From Phreatobacter aquaticus (lineage in GTDB: Bacteria > Pseudomonadota > Alphaproteobacteria > Rhizobiales > Phreatobacteraceae), in the NCBI RefSeq assembly GCF_005160265.1, contig NZ_CP039865.1, positions 3,558,828 through 3,622,827 of the forward strand: a stretch of 64,000 nt of DNA. Direction: 5' to 3'. The notes below the pieces were generated by a model that saw only the letters and a list, made by a program, of their open reading frames with translations, made no database searches and was not told the origin of the DNA. The position numbers and the translations under genes are program-made. Position 1 is the stretch's first letter, and the number at the start of each line of letters is the position of its first letter. This document shows, in pieces, positions 1 to 9,146 of the stretch.

Positions 1-72
1 TAATCCCGCTTGCTATCGGGGTTGACCGGCGGAATCGCAGTCGGCTTCCCGTCCGTTGCGACCGAGACCGTC

Positions 73-1362
73 ATGCACGACATCCGCTGGATCCGAGACA
101 ACCCGCAGGCCTTCGACCAGGGGCTTGCCGCACGCGGCCGCGAACCGCTGTCCTCGGCGCTCATCGCCCTCGACGATGCCCGCAAGGCAGCGGTCGGCAC
201 GCTCCAGGCCTGCCAGGAGCGCCGCAATGCCGCGTCGAAGGAGATCGGCCAGGCCATGGGCGCCAAGGACATGGCGCGGGCCGATAGCCTGAAGGCGGAA
301 GTGGCCGCGCTGAAGGACCGGATGGCGGAAGCCGAAATCGCAGAGAAGAAGGCCAATGCCGATCTGACAGCAGCCCTCGAAGTGCTCCCCAATCTGCCTC
401 TCGCCGAAGTGCCGCTCGGCCCTGACGAGAGCGCCAATGTCGAGCATCACCGCTTTGGCGCTCCGCGCCAGGTGACCAATGCCCGCGAGCATTTCGAGCT
501 CGGCGAGGCCCTGGGCCAGATGGATTTCGAGGTCGCGGCCAAGCTCTCGGGCTCGCGCTTCGTCGTGCTGAAGAAGCATCTCGCCCGCATGGAAAGGGCG
601 CTGTCGCAGTTCATGCTCGATCTCCACACCGACACGCACGGCTATACCGAGGTCAACCCGCCGGTCCTGGTGAAGAGCGATGCCGTCTACGGCACGTCGC
701 AATTGCCCAAGGCGGCCGAGGACATGTTCCGGACCGAACAGGGCCTCTGGCTCACCCCGACCGCCGAGGTGACGCTGACCAATCTCGTTGCCCAGGAGAT
801 CGTGGCCGAGGAGGTCCTGCCGCTCAGGCTCACCGCCGGCACCCAATGCTTCCGGTCCGAGGCGGGTGCTGCCGGCCGTGACACCCGCGGCATGCTGCGC
901 CAGCACCAGTTCCTCAAGGTCGAGCTGGTCTCGATCACCGCGCCGGAACAGTCCAACGACGAACACGAGCGCATGCTCGCCTGCGCCGAGGAAGTGCTGA
1001 AGCGCCTCGATCTCCATTATCGCGTGGTGACGCTCTGCACCGGCGACATGGGCTTCTCGGCTCGCAAGACCTATGACATCGAGGTCTGGCTGCCGGGCCA
1101 GAAGGCGTTCCGCGAAATCTCGTCCTGCTCCACCTGCGGCGATTTCCAGGCCCGCCGGATGAACGCGCGCTACCGGCCCAAGGCCGTCGATGGCAAGGCG
1201 GGCAGCCCGCAATTCGTCCACACGCTGAACGGTTCCGGCACGGCGGTTGGTCGTGCGCTGATCGCGGTGATGGAAACCTACCAGCAGGACGGCGGCGGCA
1301 TTGCCGTTCCCGCCGTCCTTCAGCCCTATATGGGCGGCCTCCAGATGATCGAGAAAGCCTGA
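73..1362 (+). CDS. serS: Seryl-tRNA synthetase
   Basis: Charges tRNA(Ser) with serine in the cytoplasm; a class II aminoacyl-tRNA synthetase. The protein is 429 aa, normal for the family. The N-terminal 110 residues form the charged Ala/Glu/Lys-rich helical arm that contacts the long variable arm of tRNA(Ser). Class II motif 2 (FRSEAG, about residue 260) and motif 3 ([10 protein letters not shown], about residue 387) are intact. I start at the ATG at 73 because [11 protein letters not shown] is the canonical N-terminus; the 21 in-frame codons before it do not look like SerRS. The stop overlaps the surE start by one base (TGATG), so the two are probably translationally coupled. Confidence 0.97.
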   Translation: MHDIRWIRDNPQAFDQGLAARGREPLSSALIALDDARKAAVGTLQACQERRNAASKEIGQAMGAKDMARADSLKAEVAALKDRMAEAEIAEKKANADLTAALEVLPNLPLAEVPLGPDESANVEHHRFGAPRQVTNAREHFELGEALGQMDFEVAAKLSGSRFVVLKKHLARMERALSQFMLDLHTDTHGYTEVNPPVLVKSDAVYGTSQLPKAAEDMFRTEQGLWLTPTAEVTLTNLVAQEIVAEEVLPLRLTAGTQCFRSEAGAAGRDTRGMLRQHQFLKVELVSITAPEQSNDEHERMLACAEEVLKRLDLHYRVVTLCTGDMGFSARKTYDIEVWLPGQKAFREISSCSTCGDFQARRMNARYRPKAVDGKAGSPQFVHTLNGSGTAVGRALIAVMETYQQDGGGIAVPAVLQPYMGGLQMIEKA

Positions 1363-2144
1363 TGCGGATCCTGGTCACCAATGACGACGGCATCCACGCA
1401 GCCGGCCTGCGCACCGCCGAGCGGATCGCACGCTCGCTCTCCGACGATGTCTGGATCGTGGCGCCCGAGACCGACCAGTCCGGCGTCTCGCATTCGCTGT
1501 CGCTCAACGATCCCCTGCGGCTGCGCGAGGTCGGCGAGAACCAATATGCGGTGAAGGGTACGCCGACCGATTGCGTGATCATGGCGGTGAAGCACCTGAT
1601 GGCCGGCGAGCCGCCTGACCTCGTGCTCTCCGGCGTCAACAAGGGCCAGAACGTCGCGGAGGACGTTACCTATTCGGGCACGATCGCCGGCGCGATGGAG
1701 GGCACGATCCTCGGCATCCGCTCGATCGCGCTCTCCCAGGCCTATGGCCCCGAGACGCGCCATCAGGTGCCGTTCGAGACGGCTGAAGCCCATGCCCCCG
1801 GCGTCATCCGCACCATTCTGGAAGAGGGTCTGCCCAAGGGGACGCTGGTCAATATCAACTTCCCCAACCGCAAGCCCTCCGATGTCCGGGGCATCAAGGT
1901 GACGGCCCAGGGGCGGCGCGACCAGGAAATCCTGACGATCGATCCCCGCCATGATGGCCGCGGCAATCCCTATTTCTGGATCGCTTTCTCGCGGAAGCCC
2001 CAGCGCCTCGAGCTTGGCACCGACATCTGGGCGCTGTCGGAAGGCTGCATCTCGGTGACGCCGCTGGAGATCAACCTGACCGACGAGCCGACCATGACGC
2101 GGCTCGCCGCTGTCTTTGCCGGCGACCGGCCGCCGGGCACCTGA
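1362..2144 (+). CDS. surE: 5'/3'-nucleotidase SurE
   Basis: Metal-dependent phosphatase acting on nucleoside monophosphates, linked to survival in stationary phase. The 260-aa length is typical. The N-terminal metal motif NDDG is at residues 7-10, and the second conserved block SGVNKGQN is present. The start ATG overlaps the serS stop by one base. The following pcm gene encodes the classical surE partner. The order serS-surE-pcm-LysM/M23 is a common alphaproteobacterial arrangement. Confidence 0.96.
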   Translation: MRILVTNDDGIHAAGLRTAERIARSLSDDVWIVAPETDQSGVSHSLSLNDPLRLREVGENQYAVKGTPTDCVIMAVKHLMAGEPPDLVLSGVNKGQNVAEDVTYSGTIAGAMEGTILGIRSIALSQAYGPETRHQVPFETAEAHAPGVIRTILEEGLPKGTLVNINFPNRKPSDVRGIKVTAQGRRDQEILTIDPRHDGRGNPYFWIAFSRKPQRLELGTDIWALSEGCISVTPLEINLTDEPTMTRLAAVFAGDRPPGT

Positions 2145-2154
2145 AGGACCAGCC

Positions 2155-2811
2155 ATGAACGACGGCCCCGGACCGGACCATTTCCTGGCGGCGGCCGAAT
2201 TCGTTCTGATGCTCCGGCAGAAGGGCCTGAGCGACAACAAAGTGCTGCGGGCCATGGAACAGGTGCCGCGGGTGCCGTTCCTCAGCCCAGGCCTGTTCGC
2301 GCTCGCCGACGACGATGTCGCGCTGCCGATCGCCTGCGGCCAGTCGATCCTCGCCCCCTCGCTGACCGGATCGATGATCGAGGCGCTGGATGTTCAGGCC
2401 CATCATCGCGTGCTGCAGATCGGCACCGGCTCCGGCTATGCGGCGGCGGTGCTGGCAAGGCTTGCCGCTCAGGTGGTCACGATCGACCGCTGGCGGACGC
2501 TGGCCGACCAGGCGCATATCCGGCTCCGCGGCCTGGGCTATGAGACGATCGAGGTGGTGTTCGGCGACGGAATGGGTGGCCATCCGCTGCGCAAGCCCTT
2601 CGACCGCATCATGGCCACCTGTGCGCTTCCCGAACTCTCGCCGGGCCTGATCGGGCAGCTGGCACCCGGCGGCATCGTGGTTGCGCCGATCGGCACGGGC
2701 CAGGACGTCGAGATCGTCCGCGTCGAGGCCGGTCCGACAGGCGTTGCCAGCCGGTCACTCGGCAAGGCGGTGATCGCGCCGGCGGTTCCCGGCATGGCCC
2801 GCAGGCTCTGA
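2155..2811 (+). CDS. pcm: Protein-L-isoaspartate O-methyltransferase
   Basis: Uses S-adenosylmethionine to methylate L-isoaspartyl residues in damaged proteins, starting their repair in the cytosol. The protein is 218 aa. The SAM-binding glycine motif IGTGSGYAAA lies at about residues 88-97. The family substrate-loop segment is recognisable but divergent: the usual GQTIS is GQSILAP. I start at ATG 2155, ten bases after surE, because the upstream extension (MPATGRR...) translates the end of surE in another frame. Confidence 0.92.
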   Translation: MNDGPGPDHFLAAAEFVLMLRQKGLSDNKVLRAMEQVPRVPFLSPGLFALADDDVALPIACGQSILAPSLTGSMIEALDVQAHHRVLQIGTGSGYAAAVLARLAAQVVTIDRWRTLADQAHIRLRGLGYETIEVVFGDGMGGHPLRKPFDRIMATCALPELSPGLIGQLAPGGIVVAPIGTGQDVEIVRVEAGPTGVASRSLGKAVIAPAVPGMARRL

Positions 2812-2939
2812 GCGGCTCTGACGCACCGGCGCGGACAATCGACCGGTCGTTTACGTTTTTCTTTGGCGCGCAAACCGAACCTTAACCTGAACGGGTCTTA
2901 ATCATCACGTCTCAAGTTGCGTACCGCGTGAGAGTGCCA

Positions 2940-4559
2940 ATGCGTGCCCGTGCGTTTTTCGGATTGTCGAAAGCAGCCCTTCTCGTGGCTGTTTCGGGTC
3001 TGACTGCTGCCTGCAGTTCGGACATGGCCCGGTTCGACGAAAATCCCTTTCGATCCGGCAACGTGGCCCAAAGCCCGCGCCAGGAGGTCGTTGCCTCGGT
3101 GCCGACCGCGCGTGTCGACAGCGCGCCGCTCTCGCCAGCCAATGATATCGCAGCGCCGGTCCGCCGGCAGGGTGCAGTCGAGAGTTCGCCCTTTGGCAGC
3201 AATTCGGCGGATCCGGGTCTCACCACTGGCACGGTGACACAGCGCTCGACCTTCGGTTCGTCCAATCCGCAGACGCCCGCTGTCCGCCAGATGGCCGCTG
3301 CGCGGGCAACCGGCGCCCAGCCGGTCGCCGGCAGTTCAAACGGCTGGTCGGCAGCCGGCGGCACCACCATTCAGGCGAGCTCCGGCGACACGGTCGACAG
3401 CCTGTCACGCCGTTATGGCGTGCCGGCGCCCGCCATCGCCCAGGCGAACGGCCTGTCGGCCGGGCAGGGGCTTTCCCCCGGCCAGTCGGTGGTCATCCCC
3501 ACCTATTCGATCGGTTCCACCCAACAGCGCGCCCCGGTGGCAGCGGCTCCGGCCCCGGTCCAGGCCGCAGCCCCGGCTGCGCCCGTCCGTCAGGTCCGCA
3601 CCATCGAGCTGCCGCGCGCGCCCGCGCCGGTGGCGACGGCCCGCAACGAGGCCGCAACGGCTCCTGTGCCTGCCGCTCGTGCCGGTTGGCAGGTCGGTGC
3701 GCAGCCGCGGGCAGCCGCGCCGTCACAGCCGGTCGCTCAGGCCCAGCCGGTCGCACCGACGCGCCAGGCGACCCGCCCGGTGTCCCACACGGTCGCCATG
3801 GGTGAGAACCTCGCCTCGATCGCCACGCGCTACGGCACGACGCCAGCCGAAATCGCACGCACCAACAATATCCCGTCGGGCCGTCCGGTCCGCATCGGCC
3901 AGAGCCTGCGTCTCCCCGGCGCGGGTCAGGTCGCCCAGGCGCAACCGGCACCCGATCGGCGAGAACAGGCTCAGCGCACCGTTGCCCAGGTTCAGGCGAC
4001 GCCTGCCGGCCAGCGCGCCGACCAGCGCGCGACCGCCGCGATCCCACCGGCTCAGCCGGCCGCCCGCGAGGCAGCCCCCGCTCTTGCTGCAGCCCAGACC
4101 CAGCCGGCGCCGGCACCCGCCCAGGCGGCGCAGCCGGCTCCGGCCCAGGCTGCTGCGGCCCCGGCCGCAGCTCCGGCCGCCGCATCGAGCGAGCCGCAGT
4201 TCCGCTGGCCGGTGCGTGGCCGGGTGATCACCAGCTTCCGGGCCGGCACCAATGACGGCATCAAGATGGCGGTTCCCGAGGGCACGCCGATCAAGGCGGC
4301 CGAAGATGGCGTCGTTGCCTATGCCGGCAACGAATTGCGCGGTTATGGCAATCTGGTCCTGGTGCGCCATTCCAACGGCTTCGTCACCGCCTACGCCCAC
4401 AACAGCAATATCAGCGTGCGGCGCGGCGAACAGGTGCGCCGTGGCCAGACGATCGCCGCCGCCGGCCAGACCGGCAACGTGTCGTCGCCGCAGCTTCACT
4501 TCGAGATCCGGCGCGGCGCGACGCCCGTCGACCCCATGACCTATCTCGGCTCCAACTGA
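2940..4559 (+). CDS. NlpD/DipM-like LysM-M23 protein, catalytically degenerate
   Basis: Envelope lipoprotein-like factor that binds peptidoglycan and probably activates an amidase during division. It is 539 aa from the ATG at 2940; an in-frame GTG at 2928 is the alternative start. A signal sequence with a weak lipobox ends at a Cys near residue 25. Two LysM domains lie near residues 142-187 and 280-328, separated and followed by long Ala/Pro/Gln-rich linkers. The M23 domain fills the last 120 residues. Both zinc motifs are broken: the usual H-x3-D segment reads N-D-G-I-K, and HxH reads Q-L-H in PQLHFEIR. This matches non-catalytic NlpD/EnvC-type activators rather than active endopeptidases. 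The location after surE-pcm is typical of nlpD. Confidence 0.88.
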   Translation: MRARAFFGLSKAALLVAVSGLTAACSSDMARFDENPFRSGNVAQSPRQEVVASVPTARVDSAPLSPANDIAAPVRRQGAVESSPFGSNSADPGLTTGTVTQRSTFGSSNPQTPAVRQMAAARATGAQPVAGSSNGWSAAGGTTIQASSGDTVDSLSRRYGVPAPAIAQANGLSAGQGLSPGQSVVIPTYSIGSTQQRAPVAAAPAPVQAAAPAAPVRQVRTIELPRAPAPVATARNEAATAPVPAARAGWQVGAQPRAAAPSQPVAQAQPVAPTRQATRPVSHTVAMGENLASIATRYGTTPAEIARTNNIPSGRPVRIGQSLRLPGAGQVAQAQPAPDRREQAQRTVAQVQATPAGQRADQRATAAIPPAQPAAREAAPALAAAQTQPAPAPAQAAQPAPAQAAAAPAAAPAAASSEPQFRWPVRGRVITSFRAGTNDGIKMAVPEGTPIKAAEDGVVAYAGNELRGYGNLVLVRHSNGFVTAYAHNSNISVRRGEQVRRGQTIAAAGQTGNVSSPQLHFEIRRGATPVDPMTYLGSN

Positions 4560-4618
4560 GCCGGCACGTCTAGTCGATCGGTCCTCTCCTGCGACCTCCA
4601 AAGGGACCGGTCATCTTC

Positions 4619-4651
4619 GGGGCGGCACGGCGGTGCCGCCCCTTCTCTTTT
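4619..4651 (+). terminator. Rho-independent terminator after the LysM-M23 gene
   Basis: Perfect 10-bp stem GGGGCGGCAC / GTGCCGCCCC (4619-4628 and 4633-4642) with loop GGCG, followed by TTCTCTTTT. It lies between two convergent genes and ends the serS-surE-pcm-nlpD-like run. Confidence 0.85.
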
Positions 4652-4658
4652 CAGGACG

Positions 4659-5546
4659 TCAGATCCGGTGGCCGATGCGGCCCGCCAGATCCTGGATGAA
4701 CTGCCAGGCGACGCGGCCCGAGCGCGAGCCACGCGTGGTCGCCCATTCCAGAGCCTCTGCGCGGATCGCCTCGTCGTCGTAACGGATGCCGAAATGGCGG
4801 GCGTAGCCGAAGACCATGGCGAGATATTCGTCCTGGCTGCACTTGTGGAAACCGAGCCACAGGCCGAACCGGTCCGACAGCGAGACCTTCTCTTCCACCG
4901 CCTCGCCAGGATTGATCGAGGTCGAGCGCTCGTTCTCCATCATGTCGCGCGGCAGGAGATGCCGGCGGTTGGACGTCGCGTAGAACAGCACATTGTCCGG
5001 ACGGCCCTCGATTCCGCCTTCCAGAACGGCCTTCAGCGACTTGTAGGACGTGTCATTGGCGTCGAAGGACAGGTCGTCGCAGAACACGATGAAGCGGTAG
5101 TCGGAAGACCGCATCAGCGCCATCAGGCCGGGCAGGGTCTCGATGTCCTCGCGGTGGATCTCGACCAGCTTCAGGATCGCGCGGCCACCACTGGCGACCA
5201 GGCTCTGGTTGACGGTCGCATGCGCGGCCTTGACCAGCGACGACTTTCCCATGCCGCGGGCGCCCCACAGCAGCGCATTGTTGGCCGGCAGGCCGGTCGC
5301 GAAGCGCTGGGTGTTGTCGATCAGCGTGTCGCGCGCCCGGTCGATGCCGTGCAGCAGGACCATCTCGACGCGGTTGACCCTGGCGACAGGCTCAAGCCTC
5401 GGCCCAACCGGGTTCCAGACATAGGCATCGGCCAGCGCCAGATCGGGCACGGACGGGCTCGGAGGGCTCAAGCGCTCAAGCGCCGTTGCGATGCGGGCAA
5501 GGGTCTCGGCAAAGGGGGCAGCAAGGCGGGCAAGCTCGTCAGACAC
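4659..5546 (-). CDS. DUF815-family AAA ATPase
   Basis: Cytoplasmic P-loop ATPase of the DUF815 family, whose physiological role is not established. The protein is 295 aa. Walker A is GARGMGKSSLVKA around residues 93-105, and a Walker-B-like block VFCDDLSF lies near residue 155. A sensor-like segment ATSNRRHLLPRDM follows. These three blocks are diagnostic of the family. The start codon is GTG (5544-5546). The gene is convergent with the preceding gene and divergent from yajC; no partner shares its strand. Confidence 0.9.
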   Translation of the reverse strand: MSDELARLAAPFAETLARIATALERLSPPSPSVPDLALADAYVWNPVGPRLEPVARVNRVEMVLLHGIDRARDTLIDNTQRFATGLPANNALLWGARGMGKSSLVKAAHATVNQSLVASGGRAILKLVEIHREDIETLPGLMALMRSSDYRFIVFCDDLSFDANDTSYKSLKAVLEGGIEGRPDNVLFYATSNRRHLLPRDMMENERSTSINPGEAVEEKVSLSDRFGLWLGFHKCSQDEYLAMVFGYARHFGIRYDDEAIRAEALEWATTRGSRSGRVAWQFIQDLAGRIGHRI

Positions 5547-5666
5547 GTCAGGTCACTCCGGTCGTTTCGACCGTCCCTTGCACCACCGGAGCAACGCTTT
5601 CAATCGTGGTGCTGGCATGATGGCCTCAAAGCGTCCATATGGGGCCTTGCGAACCGGCCGCGGGCG

Positions 5667-5694
5667 TTGCAATCGACGCCTTGCTGGCTATAGT
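5667..5694 (+). promoter_or_regulatory. Putative promoter of the yajC-secD-secF operon
   Basis: TTGCAA (5667-5672), a 16-bp spacer and TATAGT (5689-5694), about 60 bases before the yajC start. It is the best sigma-70-like match in the yajC/DUF815 intergenic gap. Inferred from sequence only. Confidence 0.5.
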
Positions 5695-5755
5695 CCGCGC
5701 CCGATTTCCAAGTTCCCGACGCGTCCGCCGAGGGAGTTCCCGAAGAGGATCGTCC

Positions 5756-6088
5756 ATGTTCATTACCCCGGCTTTCGCACAGGCGACCGGAGCGGGATCC
5801 ACCAACGACATTCTCATGTCGATGCTGCCTTTCGTGCTCATCTTCGTCATCATGTACTTCCTGATCCTCCGCCCGCAGCAGAAGCGGGTGAAGGCCCAGC
5901 AGGAGATGATTTCGAATCTGCGCCGTGGCGACCAGGTGACCCTGACCGGCGGCGTGATCGGCAAGATCACCAAGGTTGTCGACGATGCGACGATCGAGAT
6001 CGAAATTGCCGACAATGTCCGCATCCGTGCGGCGCGTCAGTTCGTCGCGGAAGTTCGCTCGAAGGGCGAACCGGCCGACGAGAAGTAA
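5756..6088 (+). CDS. yajC: Preprotein translocase subunit YajC
   Basis: Small accessory subunit of the Sec translocon that associates with SecD-SecF in the inner membrane. The protein is 110 aa. One membrane helix (about residues 22-42, ending at LILRPQQKR) is followed by a soluble domain with the conserved run LRRGDQVTLTGGVIG. I start at ATG 5756, preceded by a GAAGAGG ribosome-binding sequence, rather than at the in-frame ATG 39 codons earlier. It is first in the run yajC-secD-secF. Confidence 0.96.
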   Translation: MFITPAFAQATGAGSTNDILMSMLPFVLIFVIMYFLILRPQQKRVKAQQEMISNLRRGDQVTLTGGVIGKITKVVDDATIEIEIADNVRIRAARQFVAEVRSKGEPADEK

Positions 6089-6148
6089 TGCCCGGATCGC
6101 GGCAGGCCATCCGGCCTGCCGTTTCGATCGCCTGAGGACCAAGGTTCG

Positions 6149-7765
6149 ATGCTGAACTTCGCGCGCTGGAAATCGTCGCTCATCCTGATCACCGCTTTGG
6201 TGACCATGCTGCTGGCGGCCCCCAATGTCATGCCGCAAGCCTGGGTCGACAAGCTGCCAAGGGTGCTGCGCACGCATATGACGCTGGGCCTGGATCTGCA
6301 GGGCGGCGTGCATCTGCTGCTGCAGGTCGATGCCGATGCTGTCCGCCGCGACAAGATGGAAGCGCTGCGCGACGATGTCCGCCGCGTTCTCCGCGACGCG
6401 CGCGTGCTGGTCCAGAGCATCAATTTCCAGGGCAATGGCGTCATCGTGCGCCTGCGCGAGGGCCAGAACGCCGAACTCGCCAACACCGAACTGCGCAAGC
6501 TGCCCCAGCCGCTCGGCGGCCTGTTCGCCACCACCGGCCAGTTCGACTACGAGGTCACCCGCCAGGGCGATGCCTTCACGGTGATCGCCACCGAGGCGGG
6601 CCTCCGCGACCGCATTTCCCGCGCCGTCACACAGTCGATCGAGATCGTCCGCCGCCGTATCGACCAGCTCGGCACCACCGAGCCGGTGATCCAGCGCCAG
6701 GGCATCGACCGCATCCTGCTGCAGGTTCCCGGTGAAAAGGACCCACAGCGGCTGAAGGACATTCTCGGACAGACCGCCAAGCTGGAATTCCGCCTCGTCG
6801 ACCAGTCGATGCGCGCCGAGGAAGCGCTGGCTGGCCGCGCGCCCGCCGATTCCGTCGTGATGTATGAAGAGGTCAAGGACGGCAACCGTATCGTCTCGCA
6901 GACGCCCTACCTGATCCAGCGCCGGGTGATCGTGGCAGGCGACGATCTGGTTGATGCCCAGGCCGCGTTCAGCGCCCAGCAGGCGGAGTGGATCGTCAAT
7001 TTCCGCTTCAACTCGATCGGCGGCTCGAAGTTCGCTCGGGCGACTCAGGAAAACGTCAACCGGCCCTTCGCCATCATCCTCGACAACAAGGTGGTCTCGG
7101 CTCCCGTCATCCGTGAGCCGATCCTCGGCGGCTCGGGCCAGATCTCCGGCCGCTTCACCGCCGAAAGCTCGGCCAATCTGGCGCTCCTGCTGCGGGCCGG
7201 TGCGCTGCCGGCGCCGCTCACCGTCGTCGAGGAGCGCACCGTCGGTGCCTCGCTCGGTGCCGACTCGATTGCGTCCGGCGCCCAGGCGGCAATCATCGGC
7301 TCGATCTTCGTGCTGATCTTCATGTTCGCGACCTATGGCTTCTTCGGCCTGCTCGCCAACATCGCCGTCATCGTCCATGTGATCATGATGTTCGGCCTGT
7401 TGAGCCTCATGGGATCGACGCTGACGCTGCCTGGCATTGCCGGCGTCGTGCTGACCGTCGGCATGGCGGTCGATGCCAACGTGCTGATCTACGAGCGCAT
7501 CCGCGAGGAGGCGCGTCTCGGCCGGTCGGTCATTGCCTCCCTGGACGCCGGTTTCACCAAGGCGATCGGCACGATCGTCGACGCCAACGTGACCCAGCTC
7601 CTGACCGCCATCATCCTGTTCTTCCTCGGCACCGGGCCGGTCAAGGGCTTCGCCCTGACGCTCGGCCTCGGCATCGTGACCACCATGTTCACCGCGGTGA
7701 CGTTCACGCGCTATCTCGTCGTCCTCTGGCTGCGTTGGGCCAAGCCCGCACGCATCCCTTTGTGA
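6149..7765 (+). CDS. secD: Protein translocase subunit SecD
   Basis: Uses the proton gradient to pull exported proteins through SecYEG, working with SecF. The protein is 538 aa. It has an N-terminal membrane helix (about residues 8-26), the D1 motif GLDLQGGVHLLL, a periplasmic P1 domain up to about residue 370, and a C-terminal bundle of membrane helices with the conserved GMAVDANVLIYERIREE motif near residue 435. It is followed by secF after 18 bases. Confidence 0.97.
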   Translation: MLNFARWKSSLILITALVTMLLAAPNVMPQAWVDKLPRVLRTHMTLGLDLQGGVHLLLQVDADAVRRDKMEALRDDVRRVLRDARVLVQSINFQGNGVIVRLREGQNAELANTELRKLPQPLGGLFATTGQFDYEVTRQGDAFTVIATEAGLRDRISRAVTQSIEIVRRRIDQLGTTEPVIQRQGIDRILLQVPGEKDPQRLKDILGQTAKLEFRLVDQSMRAEEALAGRAPADSVVMYEEVKDGNRIVSQTPYLIQRRVIVAGDDLVDAQAAFSAQQAEWIVNFRFNSIGGSKFARATQENVNRPFAIILDNKVVSAPVIREPILGGSGQISGRFTAESSANLALLLRAGALPAPLTVVEERTVGASLGADSIASGAQAAIIGSIFVLIFMFATYGFFGLLANIAVIVHVIMMFGLLSLMGSTLTLPGIAGVVLTVGMAVDANVLIYERIREEARLGRSVIASLDAGFTKAIGTIVDANVTQLLTAIILFFLGTGPVKGFALTLGLGIVTTMFTAVTFTRYLVVLWLRWAKPARIPL

Positions 7766-7783
7766 TCGCAGGAGTTTCTAGCT

Positions 7784-8746
7784 GTGCGCCTTCTGCGACT
7801 GGTTCCCGACGACACCAAATTCGGCTTCATGCGCTTCCGTCCGTGGGCGTTTCTGGCGTCCACGCTCGTGTCCGTTTTCACGGTCATCGGCTTCCTGACG
7901 CTCGGCCTGCATGTCGGCATCGACTTCAAGGGCGGCACGCTGGTCGAGCTTCAGACCAAGCAGGGTTCCGCCAATATCTCCGAACTGCGCACCCGGTTGG
8001 CGGCTGCCAATCTCGGTGAGTTGCAACTGCAGGAATTCGGCGGCCCGAATCTGGTCCTGGTGCGCTACGGCGAGCAGCCGGGTGGTGAGCAGGGCCAGCA
8101 GGCGGCGCTCCGCCGCGTGCGCGCGGTGATCGACGCCGATTATGAGGTCCGCCGCACCGAGGTCGTCGGTCCGACAGTGTCAGCGGAACTGGTGCAGATG
8201 TCGGTCATCGGCGTCATGCTGTCGATCCTGGTGGTGCTGATCTATCTCTGGTTCCGCTTCGAATGGCAGTTCGCGGTGGGCGCCATGGTGGCGACAGTCC
8301 ATGACGTCGTGGCCATTATCGCCTTCTATGTCATCACGCGGTCCGACTTCGACATCACGTCGATCGCCTCGGTGCTGACGATCATCGGCTATTCGCTGAA
8401 CGATACCGTCGTCATCTACGACCGCATCCGCGAGATGCTGCGCAAGCACAAGAAGATGCCGATCGGCGAGCTGCTCGATGTCGCGATCAATTCGACCCTG
8501 TCGCGCACGGTGATGACCGCCTCGACGACCTTCCTGGCGCTGCTCGGCCTGTTCTTCTTCGGTGGCGAGGTGATCCGCGGCTTCACGGCCTCCATGCTGG
8601 TGGGCGTGATCATCGGCACCTATTCGTCGATCTTCATCGCGGCACCGGTGCTGATCTATCTCGGCCTGCGGTCCGGCGGCTTCGGCGCAACCGCGCCGCG
8701 CGACGAGTCGTCGGCGGAGCCGGCGCTGCAGAAGGCCAAAGCCTGA
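7784..8746 (+). CDS. secF: Protein translocase subunit SecF
   Basis: Inner-membrane partner of SecD. The protein is 320 aa with a GTG start at 7784, preceded by AGGAG. It has an N-terminal helix (about residues 22-42), the D1 motif GIDFKGGTLVEL, and five C-terminal membrane segments including the family motif YSLNDTVVIYDRIRE near residue 210. The next gene starts one base after the stop, so the operon continues into the two small genes downstream. Confidence 0.97.
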   Translation: MRLLRLVPDDTKFGFMRFRPWAFLASTLVSVFTVIGFLTLGLHVGIDFKGGTLVELQTKQGSANISELRTRLAAANLGELQLQEFGGPNLVLVRYGEQPGGEQGQQAALRRVRAVIDADYEVRRTEVVGPTVSAELVQMSVIGVMLSILVVLIYLWFRFEWQFAVGAMVATVHDVVAIIAFYVITRSDFDITSIASVLTIIGYSLNDTVVIYDRIREMLRKHKKMPIGELLDVAINSTLSRTVMTASTTFLALLGLFFFGGEVIRGFTASMLVGVIIGTYSSIFIAAPVLIYLGLRSGGFGATAPRDESSAEPALQKAKA

Positions 8747-8747
8747 C

Positions 8748-9146
8748 GTGCCGCGCGGCGAACCCCTGCAGAAGCTCTACGAGGGGTTCGTACCCGGCCG
8801 GTTTCCGATCGATGCCTATGGCCGCGGCGGTTTCCGCTTCGCCGAGATGAGCCATCGCGGCTCGGTGCTGGCGCTGCCCTCCGGGATTCGTGCCTGGGAC
8901 GTGACCGCGCCCGGGGAATTGACGGCCGAGAGCCTCGGGCTGGTGCTGGCCGAGGCGGCTGAGATCGATTTCCTGCTGATTGGGACTGGTGTCGCGCCTG
9001 TCCTGTTGTCCGATGCCATTGCCTGGCCGCTGCGCGACGCGCGGATCGGTTTCGACGTGATGGCGACGGGGGCGGCGGCCCGCACCTTCAACATCATGCT
9101 GGGCGAGCGCCGCCGTGTTGCCGCTGCCCTGATTGCGGTGGACTGA
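8748..9146 (+). CDS. Mth938-like domain protein (NDUFAF3-like)
   Basis: A 132-aa single-domain Mth938/DUF498-type protein. Mitochondrial NDUFAF3, an assembly factor for respiratory complex I, belongs to this family. Conserved features include the GGFRF segment near residue 27 and FLLIGTG near residue 76. The start is GTG 8748, one base after secF. The stop abuts the ATG of the next gene. Its place between secF and a phytoene-synthase-like NDUFAF6-type gene supports a role in membrane insertion or assembly of complex I. That role is inferred from the eukaryotic homologues and the gene order. Confidence 0.85.
   Translation: MPRGEPLQKLYEGFVPGRFPIDAYGRGGFRFAEMSHRGSVLALPSGIRAWDVTAPGELTAESLGLVLAEAAEIDFLLIGTGVAPVLLSDAIAWPLRDARIGFDVMATGAAARTFNIMLGERRRVAAALIAVD

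Noticed and set aside
5600-7378. Antisense open frame (592 aa) opposite yajC-secD
   Set aside because: Same shadow composition, and it crosses three real gene features including a promoter.
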